Part shown: positions 1 through 12,300 of the stretch, piece by piece
How positions within the stretch are numbered: position 1 is the first letter of the stretch
How the letters are laid out: each line of letters starts with the position of its first letter
DNA from: Trichoplax sp. H2
Lineage: Eukaryota > Placozoa > Uniplacotomia > Trichoplacea
DNA length: 64,000 bases
Assembly: GCA_003344405.1 (NCBI GenBank)
Contig: NOWV01000078.1
Location: forward strand, 276,480-340,479
Direction of reading: 5' to 3'
Made by a program: the position numbers and the translations under genes
Notes under the pieces: generated by a model
Database searches by the model: none
Told to the model about the DNA's origin: nothing
The model's input: only the letters and a program-made list of their open reading frames with translations

Positions 1-3000
1 CAAGAAGCCCCTATACCAATGTATAACAAATACCCTTACGATTACGAACTGATATGTAGGCTAGATAGTGCGTTCAAATGTACCCACCGATTCATTACAG
101 TCATGCATACATCGCGAGCATCTCCAGTCGCTTTGCTTTCTACTTTTTTGAAATATCTTCTAGCCATATCGACATCTCCAAGCTAAAGGGCGTAAATAAA
201 CAATCAATCGATTATACTTTAGACTCTAACAAAACGACACTAAGGCTTTATTTGAAAATGAAATACTTTACTAAATAAGCGATAGCATTATTCTGTAATT
301 TCACTTCATACTTGTAGATATATTCGGCCAATTCCGGATAGAATTTTTAATTCAGATTCAGGAACTAGTTTACATATGGACTCAAATACTTTAACTGCAA
401 GAGAAAATTCCTGAAAAATTTCAAAAGATTATCATTACGATTGGGTACTTTTTCGGTAGCTTTAAAAATATATTATCAGTATTATAACCTTTAACGCAAG
501 TAAACAATTCCCAATTCCAAACAGAACCCGCAAGTCCCTACTTTGCCATAGTTTCATACCGCCTACAATTTTAAGTAGGATAATAATATATTGATGATAA
601 TTGATATCTACATCATTTCACTAACTATAGCAATTAATGTAAAGCAAAAGCAATGATAAAAACTGATAACGTCTATTATCAATTTTTGGAGTAATAAATA
701 TTTCTTACGATCACACAATTCTGCTGCTGATTCGCTTACTAAGACAGAACCTTCAGCAGATAGACCTGCTTTAATATTGTTTAGTGCCTAAAAGTAATGA
801 TAAGATCGTTATCAAATGGTAATTAAAGAAGTAATAGCGAGTCATAGCGACTTTAAATACTTTTATATGCTATAATAAACTAACCTCTAAGCAGGCATAA
901 TGCAATCGATATAATCGATCTAGTGATTCATTTAATTTGCCTGTAAACTGGGGCAACTCTGCATGAATAATACGCATGGCAAATGGGACTATACAACCTA
1001 CATTATCGTTCATTAAGTAGGATTGTTGAGATGCTGAATATAAAAATAGGATAACAGAAAGAGACAAAATAGTAACGAATATTCAACAAATTGGTTTTTA
1101 CCGGTTAGGTTAGGATATTTTTCAGGATAATATTCGAAATATAAGTCTGGATTATCTAAATCACCGAAAGCAATCATCTCCGCTTCCGCAGTGCCAAACA
1201 TATTTAGTTTTATAAGTAAAGCAATTCTACACATCCAAATCTGTAAAATATCGTCGTTTTGTCATTAGGTGGGTATAATATATTGAATATAAAAACAAGC
1301 GCAGGAATAAAGTATTTTTTTACTTGCAAAGACTCTAAGGAGTGACCAACATGTTGATCGTTTTGATAACCTTGTCCGAATCTAGTTAATAATCTGCCGG
1401 AAAGTTCTAACGCGGCATGGAAACAATTCGATAGCTATTGAAAGGATGACAATTTCATTAGAATTATCATAGTGATAAAAATTAAGAAACGTATATATTC
1501 GTTGATACTAACGAGCAACTGTTTGAGCCCTTCCTCATCCTGAGTAACTGAATCGACCGTTAATACTTGTCGTTTACTTGCTTCACCTTCACCAAAGCAT
1601 TTTAATATCACTTCCTTTACTGGATCACTCTACGCGTACAATAAATAAAGATTATATAATCATTCTCATTATTTCTTATGATAGATTTGATTTAAGACAA
1701 GGCATGATCTAGATCTAGATCTAACTTACATTTTTATAATCGACAGCTAATCCAGCAATTGATAAATGTTTTGTATCAATTTCTATAAGCCCAGACAATA
1801 ACTGCCTAGTAGTGGAAGAAGATATCCACATTGATGCTTGCTGTTCCGTTAGTGTCTGCAATAACTAATTTTTATTATACAAAACTTAGTAGGTGGATAT
1901 ACTGAGACATGTCATTAAAATGATAACGTTACTTTAGCAATGTAAAAGTATCGTTTTACTCCAACCTTGCTTAATGTAATCTCTTCTTGTTCTTGAGTTG
2001 AAGCGATTTGATTTGTTGAAGGTTGACTACCCTTTTGGACTGGTAAATTATCAAAGAATTCAATACCGGAGACATCACTTCCAAGGTCGTAGTTATCAGT
2101 TATTTGACCAACAAATGGATTCTCGATCTGGTTTATTTTCGGGCTCATGGCTTGATCGGTAGCATTTAGATTGTTATCTTGACTAAATTGGTCAAGTAAA
2201 ATGTTAATGATATTAAATATAAAATTTATTGTAAATAATAATTAATCGATCAATTGATCTTATCAAGTTAATTATGATATACTTCCTATTCATATTTTCT
2301 TCGGGGTAATAACCGAAGTAAATTGATATTTTTTTGTCGATCCATCATGTTATCTGTTTTTATCTATTTAACTATTTGGTATTTACTACGTACAAGTATG
2401 TCGTAAGTACTAATGTCACATCTCTGCTATGTACCTTTGACTCTGTTCGGCAGCTCGTGCAAACTCCGTTAATGGATCTGATACAACGTTATCGAAACGG
2501 ATCGTATTTTGTTGCGATGGAACGCGAACAACCGAAGGAGTCTCTTTGCTTTCAGTTGTACTATGGAAAGTAAAGTCTTGACTGTGTAGTTGATTATCTT
2601 CTTGTTGGCTTTGAGGAGATTTCGGTATATCCGATTGGATATTATCGTCGGGTGTAATCCTACTTCCAGCCCTATCTTGCTGATTAGTATCATCTTGTTC
2701 CGTCGATTGATCCAATTGGAAATCATTTGAAGGCTGGGTTAAACTAGTGTCATTTTGGTCGTCTTGAGATGGAATAGTTATATTATAATTCTGGTCTTCC
2801 GATCGAATGTAACTTTGTTCTTCACTTTCCTGGAGTGGCGTATTTGACGATGTTAAATCGGTTTGATCTACAGTGGATTGCGTTTGTGAAGTGATATCGA
2901 TCTCTTGATCATCAAACTTTTCCTCATTGACACTACTGATATCATCACGACTCATGTCTAAGCTTTCCTGCACGAATTCACCATCATCTAAATCTGCTAT

Positions 3001-3486
3001 TTCATGATCGCTCTCAGCTCTTTCACTACTACTATCTATAAGATCGGATATATGAGATTGATTATGTACATCTTGGTTGTCATCGATCAGTATTGGTTGA
3101 TCATCTTGGGCTATTGCTGATGTCTCTTGCCTATTATCCATATTGATTGAAACTTGCTGGATTGATTTATCTTGTGTGTCATCTACTTCCTTGATAGGAT
3201 CTATTACTGGCTGTTGATCTACTTGGATAGGATCAGTAAATCCAGTTGGTTCGTCATCTGAATGGTTTTCCTCCATACTCAAAGCGACTGCTGCTGTCGA
3301 TTGGCCTAAATCGACACTTTCTATCGATCCAACATTACTGACAGTACCTACCGTACCCTCATCAAGTGATATCATCACCTCATTGCTGTTGTCATTTTCA
3401 CTTTGTTGAGCAGTCTGGATTTCAAAATTAGTTGCGCTATTCTCATTACTATCGCTCATCGTTGTGCTCGAGGAATTTTTAGCCAA
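1..3486 (-). CDS. TRAPPC12: TRAPPC12 (TRAPP complex subunit 12), 3' end beyond window
   Basis: Subunit of the TRAPPIII tethering complex (ER-Golgi/autophagy traffic); the human protein also acts at kinetochores. I read eleven minus-strand exons with matching phases: 2435-3486, 1966-2182, 1730-1855, 1513-1629, 1324-1434, 1102-1240, 885-997, 709-787, 489-562, 312-410 and about 84-182. Exon 1 encodes about 350 acidic, Ser/Gln/Asp-rich disordered residues. The conserved part follows, with stretches such as SKRQVL, GRLLTRFGQGY, PDLYFEYYPEKYP, MRIIHAELPQF and LSGIGRIYLQ, which align in order with human TRAPPC12. The last visible exon reaches the TPR region, so the terminal TPR repeats lie left of base 1. 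The start is the first ATG of the long exon; a later in-frame Met (residue 10) is possible. The gene is head to head with POP1. Identity is secure; the N-terminal exon is conserved only in composition. Confidence 0.93.
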
Positions 3487-4785
3487 AATGTAGCTATTTG
3501 CGATAATGGTTAATGGCTGCGGCTATCCGCAAGGAAACTATGCGGGATAAATTGGATAATGGAGGAGAGGGTAATCCAGGTACAGTCCATTTGCTACAGT
3601 GCAGTGCATAGGCACTCAGACGGTACACTGTATCTCTGCAAGGGTGACATTATTTTTGCTCGCAATTCCTTCTACTGACGTGGTATTCGTTGCTATTTCA
3701 CCCCCATAATTACAATTGCCTAGCAAAATTAATGTCACCAGTACAAGCTTACTGTCAATCAATATAGCTACAAAAGGCTAATATTCTTTTTTCGGCCAAG
3801 ATTTCCAGTAGAAGATTGGCAAATAACCCGTAGCATTTTCTATATCCCTTTTCAATAAGATCAAACCTTCTCCTACTGGCCTCCCCCCAAACTCGACCCC
3901 TAGCCCTAAAGGCATTCTACAGTAAGTCTGACTTAAAATGGTTCAAACTACCAACCAACTCTAGAAAAACAACTCAATCAACTGACCTCCTACTCTTGAA
4001 CTACGATAGATCAATATGAATTACGGACAATGCTTTGCGTACCATCACTATATGTTACCTAAGGATACACTTTTTCTACAGTACAGTACAGTACTGTACT
4101 GTACTGATAGTTTCTAGTTTCAAGTACTGTACACTGTACAGTAGTGCAATCTCCATGGTTCAAGCCTACTGAGCCGGATCGGACCGGACCGGACCGGATC
4201 GTACTGCTGTCATGGGAATCCACAGCTGACGTCATCGGCAGAGGCAAAATTCATAGTATTGTCAGGGACTCCTCAGCAGTCGCTGCTACTGTACTGTACA
4301 ATTGGACATGAATGAAACACAGAAGATTGTCGAGGTGGAAGAAGTTTTCGTTGGCCTCTTTGCACTACCCATTCGCAACCAAGTATTGAGGAATAGAGCA
4401 TTACTATAGTAGTTTGGCATACGGCTGCTGTTATCTAATGTATAGTCTGCAGAACTAGCGTGAGCTACGAGCTGACTGATTCTAGAATCTAGACCGAGCT
4501 CTGAGCTTTAGCTTCAATAAATTGTGAGCAAAGTCAAGCAGAAATAGAAGCAGGACATGGAATAGTTGGATAAATTCTTTACTCTAAGCTCATAAGGTAC
4601 AAGGTAGATTGTAGAGATTACAGGTGATAGCTGAAAAACGGCAAGAGCAGTGATACTTCCATTGAACTGCGATATCCAGGTTAGATCGACAAAAACTGAA
4701 AACGTTCAATCAGCGATCATTCCCCTCCGCAATCTCTCTTGCAGTATTCATCCAAGGCCTACATTGCCTAGAACTCTATAGCAAA
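3487..4785. promoter_or_regulatory. Divergent intergenic region TRAPPC12/POP1
   Basis: This 1.3 kb spacer separates two genes transcribed outward, so it should hold both promoters and 5' leaders. No clear TATA box or known element was recognised. It contains a cluster of self-complementary GTACAGTACTGTAC-type repeats (about 4079-4145 and 4290-4302) and a short GGACC tandem run (about 4174-4200). No convincing coding exon was found. Confidence 0.5.
4079..4145. repeat. GTACAGTACTGTAC-type palindromic repeat cluster
   Basis: The pentamer TACAG is repeated and followed by its complement CTGTA, so the tract is largely self-complementary and could form a hairpin. The same family recurs in other spacers of this window. 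A GGACC tandem run of about four units lies just downstream. Confidence 0.8.
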
Positions 4786-7326
4786 ATGGCAAGCAAAACA
4801 TTAGATGTCAAAGGCTTCATTGAGAGCCGAGTTGATGAAATAAAAAAGATGGAAATCGCTGTTAAGACCATAGGAGGATCTCGTTCTCTATTTCAGACTG
4901 TATCCAGGAGAATGCGTCGTCGAGCAGCTAGCCATAATCGGAAGAGGTTACCCAAACGCTTAATAAGCAAAGATACAACCGACAAGACCAAGCCTACAGC
5001 AACAACGAAAAAAAAACGACGTACCTCAAAAAAGAGAAATTTTCAAAGGAAAGACAATGTAAGTCAGTGGTTGGAAACACATATTTGGCATGCTAAACGA
5101 ATGAAAATGTCTGACCAATGGAATTTTAAAATTGCTGAAATTTCTTGCGAAAAAGGCAAACGAGCTGCCTATCGAGCATGCAAGAATGAGTGTACCATAC
5201 AAGATATATCCTATTATAGATGTATAGAAATAAAAGGTTTACAACAGGTTATAGTCAATACTTTTGCCCGCTTAACTAACAATCAGACAGGTTAGCCTTG
5301 TTATTCTCATCTTGACACAACTTAGATTGCAAAATGCCATTTCCTATCTTATATCTTTATTAATATAATGCATGACGAATTGACACAATAATGTACTGTA
5401 TATATTGTCATATCGTTAACATTAGGATCTACGATCGATAGTATGGATTATCTTCAAGGTGGTGTGGAAGGTTGCTTGGTATGTTATTATTGTGATTCTT
5501 ATCCTTATCAAGCGATTGGGCCGGTATCATTTCTGTGGAACTGCCTTGATTCAAGCGATGATACGAGTAACCCAAATAGATCTTTATGGTTATGGTGTCA
5601 TCCATCATGCTACCAGGAATTACTCGATCAAATAACTTTAATAAATCAGCAAAATAGACAAGATAACAAGCTTGAAATTGACTCTCATACTGCTGATGAT
5701 AGTTCACTTCTTCGATTCTCTTTAAGAGGCCCAATGTCGCAAAGTGTGCTATATCGTGCTTTCAAATTGCACAATGAAAGATCCGAAATTGAAACTACCT
5801 GGACGAAATTATTAACCCTATCGTCTACTGCTACTTTACCGAGAGGTTCAGTTCTTGCATTAAATGTAGGCGATCCCCGATTAAATCGTCCTATCTTGAA
5901 GAAGAGATACCATAACCTGAACCGATCGATAGTTACAGGTATCGTACTGCTTAAAAAATATCATGCTGAGCTTTGAGGCATGACCATAAATAAGTTTCAC
6001 ACTATTTCAGACTTGTTTAATGTACAACCGAACGGAATCTGTATAAACTACTGCGGAGTAATAACACTTTACAATCTATTTGTTTCATAAATATAGATTC
6101 TTGCCAATCCTATCTTCAAAATTGGTCAAGTGAGTTTGCTCGGACGTTGTTATGGAATCCTACTATTCGTAAAAATGTTAAAGAAGCTAAAAAACCCGAC
6201 CATGAATTAAATAAACTACGTATGCAAATATTTAATGGACAACTGGAACTAAATGATATAGATAATAAAATTTCCATTCCTGTATTACTTATCCAACAAA
6301 CTGGTGCGACAGCCACCCTTATAAATATTAATAATGAAAGCGACTTTATTAATAGTGGATGGGATTTAATTTTACCTGCTGGTTGGGGTATGCCATTCTG
6401 GCTATCACTTATTTATTGTGGAGCACGCGCTATTGGTTTACAAGAGAGTGCTAAACAATACTTGGAGCAAGGAATTCCCATCTTTCCATCAGATTATCCT
6501 GATACAGCTGCAGGCTGTATTAACGCCGTAGCAACGCATCAGAAGTTGACGTCAGATTACTATCTTAGGCCCCCAGCAAAACGAATCAATTACTCCAAAA
6601 TTGGTATTTTATCGCCATTCTTGAACCGCTGGGATGAATTGATAGAATATTGGAGGAAATCTTTACAAGGTAATACCACTTTATAATTTTCTACATATTT
6701 AGCCTGATTTTTTATGCTCTGTAAACGGTATTACTCCTGAAGTAATTTACGATTTTACTTTTATTTATTTGCTTGCAGTAACTGAAAGTTTTAAAACTGG
6801 AGAGAAGATACATGAAACACGCACTTATTATGTTATAAGATGCCGTAAAGAATTAAGTACCTTAAATCAGTTACTGCTAAAGAAAGTTTGCAAATCAAAT
6901 CGAACGCAGGCTGAAGCTTTCGATAAAGAAATGAGTAACTTTGGTATAAGCCAAATAATTAACAATCATAGTCGTGCACTTGTAGCCGTCAAAATTAAAA
7001 TGTATAAGCGCGGTACACCAAGACAGTTTTGTCCTGTTTGTTTACCTAGAAATGAAGATTTTTCAAAGCTGAAAGATGAGTATTTTAAAGGGAACTTAGA
7101 TAAATCGTTATTACAAGGAGTACTAGAACGCAGTATTATTGGATATGTATCGTGTGGTGACTATTCACACTCTGTTGGCTATGGATGTGCAGTTGGATAT
7201 TGCAGTATTGTTGGATTGACTAAGTTATTCGAGCAGCCCATCGATCAATTTAGGCATTTTATTCTCATACGAGACACAAAATCACTACAGTATCATTTCG
7301 CAAGTTTAAAAATTCTTATATTTTAA
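4786..7326 (+). CDS. POP1: POP1, RNase P/MRP protein subunit
   Basis: Large protein subunit of nuclear RNase P and RNase MRP, which binds the RNA and helps process tRNA 5' ends and pre-rRNA. Four exons, 4786-5290, 5426-5938, 6097-6669 and 6779-7326, join in phase to 2,139 nt, or 712 residues. The N-terminal POP1 domain shows RRMRRRAASHNRKRLPKRL and the family hallmark WLETHIWHAKRMKM, preceded by a lysine-rich basic stretch. The middle contains GPVSFLW and LALNVGDPRLNRP. The POPLD domain shows ILLIQQTG, GWDLILPAGWGMPFWLSLIY and RPPAKRINY. The C terminus (IGYVSCGDYSHSVGYGCAVGY, then a SLQYHFA ending) matches the end of human POP1. It is shorter than human POP1 (1,024 residues), mainly through missing linkers. 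The start ATG opens the first exon and is followed directly by conserved sequence within about 40 codons. Confidence 0.95.
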
Positions 7327-9365
7327 GAAAATTTATGTTCTGATTTCCACCTAAATTATTACTAAAGCAAATATCTCATGCATTTATTAATCTGTCTAAT
7401 CACAAAATTTATTACGACAGTGACTACTAACATCACTACGGACGTCATGGTTACAATTTTTGTATACAAGAGCGCTTGTTAATTCCTGAAAGTTTTTATT
7501 AATATAAATTTAATATATGATTATAATTATCAATGGATAATCATTAAAGCATGTGAATATAATTCATCTTGCTATACCAGCTTTTAGTGTAGTTTGCTGT
7601 ATTACCTCATTAAAATACTACTTATCCGTAGCGTATTTAAGTATCGACAGCTGAATGTATTATTTGTGTACTCTACTATGTGTACTTCAGCAAGGAGGTA
7701 CATAACAGCATGCACTTAATTGCTATGAAAACAAGTTTACTCATACTTATCTACTTTATTGAATCATTACCTAGTAAGATAAACTTTCTTGTATGCTGAT
7801 AATCCATAGTAATGGAATGGAAAAAATTCCGATCGAACCGTTGATTTATTCAATTGAAGTATCTAATAGGAATGGTCAACATATTGTCATTGTCACAAAC
7901 TGTAATTCTTAGTTCCAGTCATTTGTATGAAATTATGTCGCTACACTTTACGCCGCCGGTAGTCATAATATTTTAGCAAATCAAACCCGGCGAACTTTGT
8001 ACAGTAATAATAGTGTAATTTTATGCCTGAATAAGTGAATAAATGAGTGAGAATTGTAAATATCCATGTTAGCAACTGTATTTTTGTGCTGGGACTATTA
8101 GGGACTACTACGAGTTGGGATATTTAACCATAACGGAAGAGATTCAGTCTTAATTGAAGATTTTGCTCAAATTTTTAGGTATCCAGCACCCCGCATAGTA
8201 TAATAATAATTATTCTATCTTAATTAGCAGTCGTAATTTGGCATCGGAAGGCCTATGCACTGGAGTATAACGGACTCTAGAAACTCTTTTAAATTGTAGA
8301 TTTGCTCATTTTAACGTTTGTATGTAATTCCGCGCTGGCAAAGACAGTGCAATTGTGCAAAGTAATATAGCAATACAGTCAGCACCTACGAAAATAATTT
8401 GTGGAAAGTATGGATTTCCTACTAGGTTTCGCTTAGATTATAAGACTATGCACTCAATGAGAGGTTCTCGTATTATGCGATGGTGTAAATGTGCACGACG
8501 AAAATAAGGGCTAGTAGGGCTTTAATATTGCGTTTCCGTACTGGTGGTAGTGCAACTACACTTAGCCATACTGAGAACTTCAAGTCACAATGCCATCTTT
8601 TCCATCAATGTATACATTAGTATGGGTCTGGTGATATGTCTAAGTACTAGGGTACACTTACTATAGGCAAATCCATACCCCGAAAATTTCGGTCCCATTA
8701 AATAACAGATCGCATCTGCTTGCTTTGGTCATCATTCGCGAATTGCAAACTGGAATTGCATTGAATTCTATTAAAGTACGCGGGTACTACGCGTAATAAT
8801 CTACTACCCGAGAAAGGCTAAGATGAGAAGCTGACTTATCCTTCATTCTATACGAGTGGCTCGCAAATTGAAATCGTCAACGTTGCCAATTAATCTTGAT
8901 CGTATGGTAAATTCCTGCAGGTCCTATTTTTCTTCGTATGGAGTGGCATTAGTAAACTGAATCCAATTGTTTTGAGAATCTTTCTTTAATTACAAGCCGT
9001 GTTTGGTCACATTGAAACACGCTACAATACTAGTTTACTGAGGGAAAAACTAGGAAGAAGATTAGCCTATCATCTCTGCAATTGGCTAACAAAATGAGAT
9101 GGTAAACGTTGATAAGAGTTAATCTTTTCTGCACGATCTATTTCTTGGTAGAGGAGAAAAACACCTGAATTTGAGCATTCTATGTTACTCTGATGTGACA
9201 ATGTACCACAGCGGACCACTCTGATAGCTATTTATGTATGCAGCTATCGCAGGAAAGTAAAATTCTGTATTTCAACACTTGCTAATTCAACTTGACTGCC
9301 TTGGAGTCTACGGTAATTGATTTCTGTCGTATAACCGTAACTTTTAACGTTCATATCAAGTAGCC
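7327..9365. other. Intergenic region POP1 to ERCC6L2, nothing recognised
   Basis: About 2 kb of AT-rich sequence with no ORF or exon resembling a known protein, no tRNA-like fold noticed and no obvious tandem repeat. It must contain the POP1 3' end and the promoter of the downstream SNF2 gene, but I could not place either. Confidence 0.5.
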
Positions 9366-12300
9366 ATGGATACCGATGATAGCGATGCTACATTTTGTTC
9401 TGATGCGTCTAACGGCGAACAAGATCAATTCATTAATACAAGCATATCAGATGAATTAGATAACGTAAAGGATGATCATGGATTCTACAGCGAGACGATA
9501 TCTGATCTAACACACAGTACTTCTTCAGCTAGAAGATATCATACTAGTACCGATAGCACATCACATAAGGATGACTTTGCTAATGAAACTATTTCTAGTC
9601 TGGTATTCGATCGCGATACCCCTCATTGCTCAAAAGTGAAAAAAAATAGTGATATAATGGCTGAAGAAGAGGATAGTTTTGCCTCTGCATGGAAAGTTGG
9701 TGACCATTGCCGAGCTCCTTATGCAGGTGACGATCTAATTTATGATGCTATTATTAAAGCTATCATCGATGACGATGATAATAAGGATGAACAACTAGCA
9801 GAGGTAATATTTATTGATTATGAAAGCGATGGCAGCGAAATGGTACCCATATCAAAGCTAATGCGTAGTGGTAAATCACGGAAAAGAAAATTTCATCCTA
9901 GTAAAGTAAAGAAAGAATCAACGTCCAGTTCTGCTACCAGATTGTTTAAACACCTTGATGCTAAATCATACCAGGTCGAATCTAATAACGATGCCAGTTC
10001 TCTATTTAAAGATTTGGTTCAATCCAGTAGTCTTGTGGACCCTCTTAATCAAGTCATTTCTAATGTAAGTAAGCCAAAACGCCTTAAACGCCTTAAAGGT
10101 GATGATGAATATCAAACGCATTTGGAAGAGCTTAAACATGTAGTGTCAGAAAGTAGTTCCAACGCTAAACATTCTACTCCTGCTAACTCCTCAAGTCATG
10201 CTGTCAAAAAGATTAACCCTCAGGCTGAGTTGTTGAAGCTCAATTTTGATGCAGATGGCTTTGATGATGACGATTACGAAAGGCCACGCTTCAAGGATGC
10301 TCATGCCGGACCAGCTATAACTTATAGACTATCCGGAGCAACGGAGGCTACTACTATACAAATACCCGCCAATATAAATCGCTATTTACGTGAATATCAA
10401 CGTGAAGGTATTCAATTCTTATATAATAATTACAAAGCTAATCGAGGTAGCATTTTAGGTGACGATATGGGATTAGGTAAAACGGTACAAATTATCGGCT
10501 TTATCGCTGCTGTCTTGAATAAATCCGGTACTAAAGAGGATGTCATGAAAAAATTATGGTGGAAAAGCAGTCCATCACCTACAAATAAACGGCAATCATT
10601 TTTAATTGTTTCACCTGGCTCGGTTTTATATAACTGGATTGACGAATTAAATACGTGGGGACACTTTAAAGTAGGCCGATTTCATGCATCACATAAGGAT
10701 GAAACATTGCAACAATTAGAAAAGGGTCGCCTTGATGTTGTACTCACTACATTTGAAACATTAAGAAATTACTTGGACGATTTAAATAGTTTCAAATGGT
10801 TAGCTGTTATCGTTGATGAAGCTCACCGATTAAAAGATGGCAAATCAAAGGTAACAATTGCGATGAAAAATATTAAATGTAGACGACGTATTGGATTGAC
10901 TGGTACAGCCATGCAAAATCGCTTATCTGAATTTTGGTGTTTACTGGATTGGGCCAATCCGGGCTGTTTGGGCACGCTTGGGACATTTCAGAAAGACTAT
11001 GAGAGCCCAATCAAGCAAGGGCGTAAATTTAACGTTACAAAGCGAGAATTAGCTAATTCTAATTTAAAATCGGAAGAATTAACAAAATTACATTCTCAAT
11101 GGTTTTTAAGGCGGACGAAAGCTTTAATTGCTGAACAGCTACCTAAGAAAGGTTTGTAATTGAGAATTTGGTATATAATGTATATACAATACGTATACAT
11201 TCTCATTGACGATATAATCTGTTTCTGTCAGCTCATATGATTAAAGTACGATATCTAACGAAGTAGCTATTAGAATAACATAACATTATGATTTAATTAC
11301 AACTGATTGATGCTTCATAATAATTTCATTATACTTAGATGAGAAAGTAGTATTTTGCTATCTTTCTGAATTACAAAATAATTTATATGAAGAACTGTTA
11401 AAGAATTCAGATGTTGATCTTATTGTGCGACAATCTGAACCATGTGATTGCGGCAGTAAAAAAAACAGAGGAAAATGTTGTTATCAGGTTAGATTTTTGT
11501 TGCGTAAGTATATACGTAAATTAGCGTCCTGAAAAGTGGACTCTTGCCTCAATGTCGTATTTTGATAATAAAAACTTTTACTTTTTTAATAGACAAATAT
11601 CAAGGGAGAAAAAATAAATTCTCTACTAATGCAGTACTTGCAGTTATTTCTTAAAGTTGCAAATCACGTTGCCTTGTTACTACCTAATTCAAATCAATCT
11701 GAGGAACAACGTAATAAGGTTAACAATAATTACTATTTCGCATATTATCTGGTATATCCAAAAGTTTATAATTAATATATATTCTGATACTATGTTCGTT
11801 CTGGTGATAAAATTTATTACCTAGGCTAGAGAAATTTGCGTTCGAATGTACTCCAATTTTCCACAGTTTAAATCTATATCCTCAAATGCCTCTTTATTAA
11901 CGCTATCAGATCCTCTATACTGTGGAAAAATGAAGGTTGATTTATGGAGCCTTAATTACTCAGATTGCTAAACCTTGATCACTGCTTATGTAAAAGATTA
12001 AATTATTCTCTATTTTGTTATGCAAGGCCTTAGAAGCCTTACTTATTAAGTTCAAGAAGGACGGAAGCAAAGTGCTGTTATTTTCGTATTCTGTGCAGGT
12101 ATGGATTGACACTTGAGCTCCATCATATTTAGCGCCCATAAAAATTAATAAAAACACGCATCATTATCTAATACTTGTACTTTATAAATACTCTGTACAG
12201 TTGCTTAACATTTTAGAGACTTACATCATGTGCAAAGGCATCAATTATTGTAGACTGGATGGAAATACTAGAATTGAACAACGAGCTGATATAGTTAGAA

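Noticed and set aside
2334-2573. 79-codon plus-strand ORF
   Set aside because: Antisense to the TRAPPC12 first exon, which has homology support on the other strand.
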